DNA of 5,022 bases. It comes from Bacteroidia bacterium. GTDB lineage: Bacteria; Bacteroidota; Bacteroidia; Bacteroidales; UBA5342. The position numbers and the translations under genes were made by a program. The notes beneath the pieces are model-generated. The model was not told the DNA's origin. It was given only the letters and a program-made list of their open reading frames with translations, and did not search any database. Positions 1-5,022 of this stretch are shown piece by piece (position 1 is the stretch's first letter; every line of letters starts with the position of its first letter). The DNA lies in assembly GCA_030433225.1 (NCBI GenBank), contig JAUIMD010000196.1:1-5022 (forward strand). The letters run 5' to 3'.

Positions 1-863
1 TGATTGTTTTGAACAATGTCTAGGTTGTCAGAAATGTGATACAGCACAATGTTTTTGTCTTTTTTACTGGTAAGCGGATCCCAATCGCTGGCAAAAGTAA
101 GCCCTCCCAGCAAGGTACCGTTGGTTACGGGGGTTACCGTAAGTAAATCGTCGTTGTTGGCATTGCCTATTGTGCGTTGCTGAGTTACGGTACCCTCGGC
201 ATTTACATGGGCCACCCACATATCCAAGGCACCGTTATTGCCCAGCACATCTTTATTGTTGGATTCGGTAATGCCATAAATGGTAAAGCTGTTGTCGTCG
301 TTCAATTTTAATTGCTTCAGGGCATCATATTGTAAGCCGCCATAGGTTTTTTGCCAGGAAATTTCACGGCTTTCATCCAGAGTAAAAATCCATATATCGG
401 CATCGCCATAATTCTGTAAAATGTCTCCTCCATGTGAAAACGTAGTGGCGCCCACCCAAATTTCCCCAGTGGATGAGATGCTTAAATGGTTTAAAAACTC
501 GGTATTCCCCCCCCCATAGGTAGCGGTCCAAGAGAGAATTCCATCGGCACTTAGTTTTGCCAAAAGAATGTCAAAATCGCCTTCAATTTCGGATATATCC
601 CCATCTTCTGATTCGGTAGTACCCCCAACAAGGCAGCCGCCATCCGCAGTAGGCACCAAGGTGGTAAAGGTTTCGTATTTGCTTCCTCCAATGGTTTTTT
701 GCCAAGCAATGGATTTGTCGGCATTGAGCTTTACCACCCAAATATCGGCCTCGCCCTGGTTTCCGGTTACATCTCCATTAAACGATTGCGTGGTACCCGC
801 CAACCACATCGACCCATCATCGGCCTTATGGGCAAACTGTACGGTTTCGTCGTTGCTACCTCC
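1..863 (-). repeat. Tandem 58-residue (174-base) protein repeats, five units visible
   Basis: The repeats lie inside the large secreted protein. Units begin at residues 168, 226, 284, 342 and 400, which is 863-690, 689-516, 515-342, 341-168 and 167 to the edge. The loose consensus is a GG start, a [DN]G-containing turn, a G[TI]T hairpin (AGTT, GGTT, GATT, YGIT), then xGDhxxNxGxxDhW, hhxLxxxxxhxWQKT and hGG. The spacing is exact with no indels across the first four units. The DNA copies have diverged, but some identity survives: a 12-base string encoding WQKT occurs at 693-704 and again at 345-356, exactly two periods apart. The Asp/Asn-rich GDxxGNxGxxD loop could bind calcium, which is inference. 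The fifth unit is the most degenerate; it starts GNANND and has WDPLTSKKDKN in place of the GD loop. Confidence 0.88.
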
Positions 864-1364
864 CAACACTACCTGATCGGGATAAGGCCTGGTGTTGCTG
901 GCACTAATGCCCGGCACTACATACCCTTGCCCGTTTAAATAAAGCGTATCCCCCGCTTCCGAAACCTGAAATCCTTCAACTCGTTCGGCGGTTGTGGCGT
1001 GTTTGGAGTACGGTACACTCATCAGCTGGCTGGTGGTAAATACAACATCATCCAGTGCAATTTGTATAAAATATGGCCCCTGCGACCATGCTATGGTACT
1101 AAAATCGTCGGTGGTGGCTCCCATGCCAATATTCAGGCTAATTAACCCTTCGAGGGTGGTTGTTACCTCATGTACTTCGGTATAGACCACTTCCTGCTCC
1201 AATCCTTTTAAAATTTTAGCCGTTACCATAAGGTCCTTTTTCGACATTACAAAGTTTTCGGCATCACGTAACACGGCCTGGTACTTAAACCCTTCGGGCG
1301 ATTGTGCCAAAAGGTTGTTCCACAACAAAACCAGCAACAACAACAGTATACCTTTATTTTTCAT
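1..1364 (-). CDS. Large secreted repeat protein, C-terminus cut by window edge
   Basis: An open frame of 454 codons runs from the ATG at 1364-1362 to the left edge with no stop, so the C-terminus is missing. Residues 1-20 are a signal peptide (Leu-rich core, ending NNLLA) with likely cleavage before Gln21. Residues about 22-127 match a domain common at the N-terminus of Bacteroidota surface proteins: PEGFKYQAVLRDA, then VVYTEVHEVTT, GLISLNIG, GPYFIQIALD and SQLMSVPYSKHA. After a linker, residues 168-454 hold five repeats of 58 residues, probably beta-propeller blades. Proteins of this type usually end in a T9SS sorting domain, which would lie outside the window; that is inference. The start is supported by the signal peptide and by the upstream stop only 9 bases away. 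There is no Shine-Dalgarno sequence. Ligand and function are unknown; a surface-exposed or released adhesin-like role is plausible. Confidence 0.92.
   Translation of the reverse strand, partial: MKNKGILLLLLVLLWNNLLAQSPEGFKYQAVLRDAENFVMSKKDLMVTAKILKGLEQEVVYTEVHEVTTTLEGLISLNIGMGATTDDFSTIAWSQGPYFIQIALDDVVFTTSQLMSVPYSKHATTAERVEGFQVSEAGDTLYLNGQGYVVPGISASNTRPYPDQVVLGGSNDETVQFAHKADDGSMWLAGTTQSFNGDVTGNQGEADIWVVKLNADKSIAWQKTIGGSKYETFTTLVPTADGGCLVGGTTESEDGDISEIEGDFDILLAKLSADGILSWTATYGGGNTEFLNHLSISSTGEIWVGATTFSHGGDILQNYGDADIWIFTLDESREISWQKTYGGLQYDALKQLKLNDDNSFTIYGITESNNKDVLGNNGALDMWVAHVNAEGTVTQQRTIGNANNDDLLTVTPVTNGTLLGGLTFASDWDPLTSKKDKNIVLYHISDNLDIVQNN
507..515 (-). other. G9 homopolymer inside the repeat-protein gene
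   Basis: Nine consecutive C on the plus strand read as GGG GGG GGG (Gly284-286) on the coding strand, at the start of the third 58-residue repeat. Losing one G would bring a TAA into frame at 493-491. Gaining one would bring a TGA into frame at 375-373. Either change would truncate the protein within the repeat array and remove everything downstream. Such runs are prone to strand slippage and also to sequencing error. Confidence 0.85.
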
Positions 1365-1373
1365 GAACGGATT

Positions 1374-1856
1374 CTATTCGGTTTTTACCACTTTAAATTG
1401 ATGGAGGCGCTCATTGGAAGCATTAAGCAGCGTGAGGTAATAAACGCCTTTAGGATAGCCTGCCAGGGACACCTGCATGGGCGATATGTGCACACTTTTT
1501 CGAAAAACAAATTGCCCCTGGGTATTGTGCAGGACAATAAAAAAACCGGCATCGTCTTTTTTCTCCAGTTCCAGATAAAAAAAGTTAACTGCCGGGTTCG
1601 GATATATTTTCGCCTGAACGCCAATTTCGTTTCGGGGTAAAGCATTGGATATAATAATGTTACTTTGCTGGAATCCACTGGCCAGGCTGGCAGTGTCGTT
1701 GCTGGCAAAGGCCACAACAGGTTCTCCCAGCGTGTACGATACGGACGTGCCATTCACCTGCACTTTATCACCGGCAGAACTAAGCACCTCCCGTTGCTGT
1801 GCAAAGGTGGAAAATCCACCCAGTATCCCTAAAAACAAGACCAGTAGGTTTCTCAT
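1374..1856 (-). CDS. Small secreted protein with T9SS type A sorting domain
   Basis: This 160-residue protein is complete. Residues 1-19 are a signal peptide ending STFA, with likely cleavage before Gln20. Residues about 24-66 form a short beta-rich segment (VLSSAGDKVQV, then VSYTLGEPVV, then LASGFQQS) that recurs in small Bacteroidota secreted proteins. Residues about 80-160 are a type A C-terminal sorting domain (Por_Secre_tail): KIYPNPAVNFFYLEL at 83-97, a central LHNTQGQFVF, YPKGVYYLTL at 134-143 and a final FKVVK. In the family, this domain sends a protein through the type IX secretion pore after Sec export and is then removed, with the product released or attached to surface lipopolysaccharide. 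Little is left besides the short N-terminal segment, so the mature product would be only about 60 residues. Its stop lies 9 bases before the start of the large repeat protein, which points to one transcript and possibly translational coupling. The molecular role is unknown. Confidence 0.93.
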   Translation of the reverse strand: MRNLLVLFLGILGGFSTFAQQREVLSSAGDKVQVNGTSVSYTLGEPVVAFASNDTASLASGFQQSNIIISNALPRNEIGVQAKIYPNPAVNFFYLELEKKDDAGFFIVLHNTQGQFVFRKSVHISPMQVSLAGYPKGVYYLTLLNASNERLHQFKVVKTE

Positions 1857-1875
1857 GCTTTTGCTTTACACCGGG

Positions 1876-1907
1876 CGAATATAGCTATTTTGCATCAATT
1901 CCCTAAA
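1876..1907 (-). promoter_or_regulatory. Possible Bacteroidota-type promoter for the T9SS protein operon
   Basis: On the minus strand TATATTCG (1883-1876) matches the Bacteroidota -7 consensus TAnnTTTG at five of six fixed positions. A TTTA (1907-1904), one mismatch from the -33 TTTG, lies 20 bases upstream. The -7 box is 19 bases from the ATG at 1856. Both boxes are imperfect, so this is only a candidate. Confidence 0.25.
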
Positions 1908-1972
1908 CCGGTAGCTGCGCATTCTTCTTTAATAAAACTTAATGCAAAAGCACGCAAGCCAAACAAACTGCC

Positions 1973-1982
1973 GGTTTAAACC
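1973..1982. repeat. 10-base perfect palindrome just downstream of the DUF2807 gene
   Basis: GGTTTAAACC is a perfect palindrome 3 bases beyond the TAA of the DUF2807 gene, in the 129-base gap before the T9SS protein gene. It has no loop and no T-run after it, so it is not a convincing intrinsic terminator. It could be a protein-binding site or chance. Nothing else in 1857-1985 stands out apart from the candidate promoter. Confidence 0.3.
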
Positions 1983-1985
1983 TTG

Positions 1986-2708
1986 TTATTGTTTGCTTAC
2001 CTTGCCCAACCCTGTGCTGCTGATATTTTTAGTGGTTGGATTTCCCGTGTACGTTACTTTTCCTATGCCGGACGAAGATAAATCAAGGTTTTCGGTGGCA
2101 TGCACCATCACGTTGCCTACGCCTGAATTTACCATGTGCATATCTTTCACTACAAAATCCGACAAATCAAAATTACCTACACCGCTGTTGGTCATGGTGG
2201 CTTTTCCTGCTTTGCCTTTTAGGTAGATATCCCCAACCGCCGAAATGCGTCCCATTATACTGTTTACTTCCAGATGCAAATGCGTTTTACCCACACCGGA
2301 TATGCTCAACTCCAGGTCGTCTCCTTTTAATGCATTTTCGCTTTTCACATTCCCCACTCCACTTAAGCGCAATATTTCCAAATCTTTACATACAATGTAC
2401 AGGTTTACTTTTTCGGCATTTCCCGATTTTAATTTATCATCGGTTTCCACCACCAATTTGTTGCCCTCTTGCCGTATAGTTATGTATTTCAGGTATTTTT
2501 CTGTGGTTTCAATCACCACTTTTTCCTGGTCGCCGGTTTTAATTTTAGCATTAAACACTCCCGATAGAATTAATTGATTAAAGGGATTCACCTCCTTATC
2601 AATCATTACTTTATCGTTATCATTATTGGCTATAACCGACTGAAAAGGTACACTTACGAGTAAACTAAAAGCCAAAATGGCCAGAAATAACTGTGCTGTA
2701 GGTTTCAT
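1986..2708 (-). CDS. DUF2807 / head GIN domain putative adhesin
   Basis: This 240-residue protein is complete. A signal peptide covers residues 1 to about 27 (core LFLAILAFSLLVSV, possible cleavage after A27). The mature part matches the DUF2807 family, annotated as putative auto-transporter adhesin head GIN domain: an entry strand around FNQLILSGVFNAKIKTGD (43-60), a VVIETTEKYLKYI stretch, then EGNKLVVETD. A ladder of turns follows, of the form [ST][GA][VIL]G, beginning at residues 116, 137, 156, 175, 195, 213 and 232, with a step of 18-21 residues. This fits a parallel beta-helix of about seven coils, as seen in solved family members. There is no T9SS sorting domain, membrane anchor or lipobox, so the protein is probably periplasmic or outer-membrane associated. 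Despite the family name, adhesion is unproven. It diverges from the beta-barrel gene at 2863 and lies upstream of the T9SS gene, but the 129-base gap leaves operon membership open. Confidence 0.93.
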   Translation of the reverse strand: MKPTAQLFLAILAFSLLVSVPFQSVIANNDNDKVMIDKEVNPFNQLILSGVFNAKIKTGDQEKVVIETTEKYLKYITIRQEGNKLVVETDDKLKSGNAEKVNLYIVCKDLEILRLSGVGNVKSENALKGDDLELSISGVGKTHLHLEVNSIMGRISAVGDIYLKGKAGKATMTNSGVGNFDLSDFVVKDMHMVNSGVGNVMVHATENLDLSSSGIGKVTYTGNPTTKNISSTGLGKVSKQ

Positions 2709-2862
2709 TTTTGTGGATTTTTGATTTGTGTAATGACGTTTTAAGTTGCTGAAAGTTACAGCTATTTATGCGTTTGTGGTAGATTTTCCTAAGGTCGGTG
2801 CCCAAGGGGGTGGACGATATACCGGAAATCCCCTAACTTGCCCCTACTAAAACTCAGTTGTT
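2709..2862. promoter_or_regulatory. Divergent intergenic region between the DUF2807 and beta-barrel genes
   Basis: These 154 bases must carry the promoters of both flanking genes, since the genes point away from each other. No box matches TAnnTTTG perfectly in either direction. The best near matches are TAACTTTC on the minus strand (inside 2752-2759), for the DUF2807 gene, and TAGATTTT on the plus strand (2780-2787), for the barrel gene. Neither has a convincing TTTG partner. Neither start codon has a Shine-Dalgarno sequence; the A/T-rich stretch before each ATG is usual for this phylum. Confidence 0.55.
2805..2834 (+). promoter_or_regulatory. Possible leader hairpin upstream of the beta-barrel gene
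   Basis: AGGGGGT (2805-2811) can pair with ATCCCCT (2828-2834), giving seven base pairs including one G-T pair. The adjoining GG (2812-2813) can pair with CC (2822-2823) around the loop ACGATATA, leaving a four-base bulge. The structure ends 28 bases before the ATG at 2863. It has no T-run after it, so it is not a terminator. It would be in the 5' leader only if transcription starts upstream of 2805. Found by eye, with no folding energy computed. Confidence 0.25.
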
Positions 2863-3411
2863 ATGAAAAAAATTGCATGGTTCGTTTTTGTTACCATTCT
2901 GGCATCCAGCCTGCGTGCTCAACAACCAACCACTTTGGTAATGGAACCCGATGAGCAGGAGAAAACAGGAATCACACCTTATTATGGGCTTGTTTTTGGT
3001 TTAAGTTTTAATAGCTACACCCGGGTAAATATAACCCCCATGGTGGGTTTTCCGATAACGCCACAATTTTCGTTGGGAGCGCGTGTGGGATACGAATACG
3101 TGAACGATACCCGTTCCACCCTTACCTATACATGGAACAATTATGGAGCCAGTACATTTGCCCGTTACAAAGTAATTCCCCGTGCCTATGGGCATGTGGA
3201 ATTTGCATACTATAACTACAATTATAAAACCGATTTAACCAGCGACAGCTTCTGGGTTCCGTTTTTGTATGTAGGAGGTGGATATATTCAGCCATTAAGC
3301 GGCAATGTTTCTTTGGTTGTGGAGGTGCTGTTTGATGTACTGCAAAACGCAAACTCACCTTACAATGACTGGGACCCGGTAATTAGCATTGGTGTACAGG
3401 CCGGCTTTTAA
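2863..3411 (+). CDS. Predicted small outer-membrane beta-barrel protein
   Basis: This 182-residue protein is complete. A signal peptide covers residues 1-19 (KK, then a hydrophobic core, ending SLRA) with likely cleavage before Gln20. After a short acidic linker, the mature part alternates amphipathic strands with polar loops: YYGLVFGLSFN, VNITPMVGFPI, FSLGARVGYEYV, ASTFARYKVI, AYGHVEFAYYNYNY, VPFLYVGGGYIQPL, VSLVVEVLFDVL and VISIGVQAGF. That suggests about eight strands. It is rich in Tyr, Phe and Gly and ends in a C-terminal Phe, the usual outer-membrane assembly signal. This is the general pattern of Bacteroidota outer-membrane beta-barrel proteins; I do not recognise a specific subfamily, and the function (porin, enzyme or structural) cannot be read from the sequence. 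The next gene follows after 35 bases on the same strand with no terminator visible, so the two may share a transcript. Confidence 0.88.
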   Translation: MKKIAWFVFVTILASSLRAQQPTTLVMEPDEQEKTGITPYYGLVFGLSFNSYTRVNITPMVGFPITPQFSLGARVGYEYVNDTRSTLTYTWNNYGASTFARYKVIPRAYGHVEFAYYNYNYKTDLTSDSFWVPFLYVGGGYIQPLSGNVSLVVEVLFDVLQNANSPYNDWDPVISIGVQAGF

Positions 3412-3421
3412 GATATTGTGT

Positions 3422-3429
3422 TATTTTTG
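3422..3429 (+). promoter_or_regulatory. TAnnTTTG box between the barrel and channel genes
   Basis: TATTTTTG is an exact match to the Bacteroidota -7 consensus TAnnTTTG and ends 17 bases before the ATG at 3447. No TTTG partner lies 17-23 bases upstream, and the leader would be only about 10 bases long. It could be an internal promoter allowing the channel gene to be expressed apart from the barrel gene, or chance in a T-rich gap. Confidence 0.22.
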
Positions 3430-3438
3430 GAAGCAAAC

Positions 3439-3450
3439 ATGCATCCATGA
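3439..3450 (+). other. Three-codon mini-ORF overlapping the channel start
   Basis: ATG CAT CCA TGA encodes Met-His-Pro, and its stop overlaps the ATG of the channel gene as ATGA. A GGAAG string (3429-3433) lies 5 bases before the mini-ORF start, a spacing that would fit a weak ribosome-binding site better than the 13 bases to the real start. This may be chance, or it may feed ribosomes to the channel start by coupling. Confidence 0.2.
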
Positions 3451-5022
3451 ATAAATTTTTACTCACCGCTGCTGCTGTGTTGTTTTGCCTGGCTAACCTT
3501 TTGGCACAGGAAACAGGAAAAAAAGACGACAACGCCCTGCCCAACGAACCGCTTATTGAGGCCATTCCCGTTACCGAAATTGCCAATAAAGCCAATGAGG
3601 TACAACTGCACCTTGAAAAAGTGGGCAAGCAAACGGATGACCGTACGGAAATTGCTGCATTGGAGGAAAATATCCATGTGCTGCTGGATTCCATTGATGC
3701 GTTGCAGCCTGAACTGCAAACGCAGGAACTTGCCGAACTCAATGAACGGCAAGTGCTTACCCTGAAACAAAACTGGAACATTTTACATGAAGACTGCAAT
3801 GACTTTCAGAAAACCCTGAATACCTTTTCTGCGAAACTTTCTGCCGAAGAAGCCACCCTGGGCACACTGCTTGAAACGTGGCAACTTACCGCAAAAACGG
3901 TTTATGTAAGTGAAGTACCCATCCCAATTCGCAAGCGGGTGCAGTCGGTGGTAAGTTCCATCGAAAGTACCTTGAAAAAAGTAAATGCCCACCATAAAAA
4001 TCTGCTCTTGCTGCAAGAAGAAATTTCGGTGCGCGAACTGAAAATATCCCGCCTGCTTGCCGCAATTGATGACCTTGATTCACAAAGTCAGCAAAACCTG
4101 CTGGCCAAAGATGCCCTTCCGCTGTGGGAAGCCTTTTCGGCACCTAAAGATACCGCCAACCGAGTTTCGTTTAAGGAACTGGTTGAAGATGTGGTTTCCG
4201 CCAATACCATATTTATAAGCAACAACAAGCAGCGGTTTATGCTGCACCTGGTAATTTTTCTGCTGATTATAGGGTATTTCTACCACTTGCGCTACCGGGT
4301 AAAGCATAAAAAACTGGTTATTAAGTCGGCCGCACAAACGAAAAGAATGCTTAACTTTTTGCAAAAGCCGATGGTATCCGGTATCATTTTGGGCATTTTC
4401 TTTTCCATATGGCTTTACCCGCTGCAGTCCATTGATTTCAGGCAGTTTGTGGTACTTATTTCCATTATTCCCACGGTTTTACTGGTACCGTTGTACGTCA
4501 ATAAATCCTTCTCGCGCATTATTTATTTAATTGCTGTGCTGGCTTTTATCAACTTCGGACAAATTGTTTTTAGTGCCGAAACCTTGTTGCAACGCTTAAA
4601 CCTGCTTTTTACCAGCATTTTAGCACTAAGTGTAAGCGTGTTAATTTTTATTGAACAACGCAAAGCCACCAGCCGCGAATGGACCTCGTTGGGACGCATT
4701 ATTGTTAAAATAAATCCTCTCATTTTTCTATTGCTGTTGGCCGCCATTGTGTTTAACATAGCGGGCATTGTAGAGCTCTCAAAAAACCTGTATGTAGGTG
4801 TAGTTAAAGGATTGTATTTTGGAGCCCTTTTCAGTTTAATTGACAACATCCTTACCGGCTTATCCGGCATATTGTTTCGAAAACAACGTAAATCGGCTTT
4901 TTTGCACATTGCCGAATATGCCCCGAAGATTGAAAAAACGATTGAAACGATTATTCATGCCCTTATTGTGTATTACTGGTTTAAGGCTACAACCGTAAGT
5001 TTTGGGGTATTTGCACTTATAG
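3447..5022 (+). CDS. Probable MscS-family (MscK-like) mechanosensitive channel, N-terminal part
   Basis: The frame is open for 525 codons from the ATG at 3447 to the right edge, so the C-terminus is missing. Residues 1-20 are a signal peptide (ending ANLLA) with likely cleavage before Gln21. Residues about 40-260 are polar, Glu/Gln/Leu/Lys-rich and helical, with coiled-coil character, and would be periplasmic. Hydrophobic helices follow at about 264-281, 308-326, 332-350, 357-375, 385-403, 423-441, 449-469 and 500-520. The basic loops 282-300, 404-416 and 478-495 are cytoplasmic by the positive-inside rule. A cleaved signal, a long helical periplasmic domain and many helices ahead of a C-terminal pore is the layout of MscK-type channels, which release solutes under hypo-osmotic stress. 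The diagnostic Gly/Ala-rich pore helix and beta domain are not in the window, so the family call is inferred from architecture. Another polytopic sensor or transporter is possible. No in-frame ATG exists upstream. Confidence 0.8.
   Translation, partial: MNKFLLTAAAVLFCLANLLAQETGKKDDNALPNEPLIEAIPVTEIANKANEVQLHLEKVGKQTDDRTEIAALEENIHVLLDSIDALQPELQTQELAELNERQVLTLKQNWNILHEDCNDFQKTLNTFSAKLSAEEATLGTLLETWQLTAKTVYVSEVPIPIRKRVQSVVSSIESTLKKVNAHHKNLLLLQEEISVRELKISRLLAAIDDLDSQSQQNLLAKDALPLWEAFSAPKDTANRVSFKELVEDVVSANTIFISNNKQRFMLHLVIFLLIIGYFYHLRYRVKHKKLVIKSAAQTKRMLNFLQKPMVSGIILGIFFSIWLYPLQSIDFRQFVVLISIIPTVLLVPLYVNKSFSRIIYLIAVLAFINFGQIVFSAETLLQRLNLLFTSILALSVSVLIFIEQRKATSREWTSLGRIIVKINPLIFLLLLAAIVFNIAGIVELSKNLYVGVVKGLYFGALFSLIDNILTGLSGILFRKQRKSAFLHIAEYAPKIEKTIETIIHALIVYYWFKATTVSFGVFALI

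Noticed and set aside
568..1185. Plus-strand open frames opposite the repeat-protein gene
   Set aside because: They are antisense to a continuous frame with a signal peptide and clear protein repeats, and their translations show no domain character.
1302..1640. Plus-strand 112-residue frame with a Gln-rich start
   Set aside because: It spans the junction of two well-supported minus-strand genes. The Gln run is simply the complement of the Leu codons in the signal peptide.
1857..1951. Inverted pair gcttttgc (1857-1864) and gcaaaagc (1944-1951)
   Set aside because: Only 8 bases long and 79 bases apart, in A/T-rich spacer; easily expected by chance and not flanking any mobile gene.
2036..2577. 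Plus-strand frames opposite the DUF2807 gene
   Set aside because: They are Pro/Leu/Cys-rich translations of the complement of a well-recognised family.
3400..3446. Terminator between the barrel and channel genes
   Set aside because: There is a T-run (3424-3428), but no stable stem precedes it.
3383..4909. Several minus-strand frames opposite the barrel and channel genes
   Set aside because: They overlap one long plus-strand frame with a signal peptide and ordered membrane helices, and show no domain features of their own.
1..5022. tRNA, rRNA, CRISPR array, insertion sequence or phage signature
   Set aside because: No cloverleaf, short direct-repeat array, transposase or terminal inverted repeat was seen by eye. 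The only regular repeats are protein-coding.

Overview
The window looks like chromosomal DNA from a member of the Bacteroidota. The evidence is a type IX secretion (T9SS) type A sorting domain, a Bacteroidota-type N-terminal domain (PEGFKYQAVLRDA), a DUF2807 'head GIN' protein, signal peptides that are mostly cleaved just before Gln, starts without Shine-Dalgarno sequences, and candidate promoters of the TAnnTTTG type. I cannot name a genus. I see no RNA genes, insertion sequences, CRISPR arrays or phage genes. Coding density is high and the largest gap is 154 bases.

Left part, minus strand, read from right to left. A DUF2807 putative adhesin (1986-2708) is followed after 129 bases by a small T9SS substrate (1374-1856). 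Nine bases later comes a large repeat-containing secreted protein (start at 1364) that runs off the left edge. The last two are almost certainly co-transcribed. The large protein has an N-terminal domain followed by at least five repeats with a period of exactly 58 residues (174 bases), probably beta-propeller blades. A run of nine G on the coding strand lies in the third repeat.

Right part, plus strand. Across a 154-base divergent intergenic region lies a small predicted outer-membrane beta-barrel protein (2863-3411). After 35 bases comes a multi-spanning membrane protein (from 3447, cut by the right edge). It has a signal peptide, a helical periplasmic domain of about 240 residues and eight visible membrane helices, and is probably the N-terminal part of a large MscS-family (MscK-like) mechanosensitive channel.

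All five products are predicted to enter or cross the cell envelope, so this is an envelope and surface neighbourhood. I do not see a clearly new multi-gene system. The points most worth checking are the slippage-prone G9 tract in the surface-protein gene, the exact 58-residue repeat array, and the coupling of a minimal T9SS protein to a large repeat protein.
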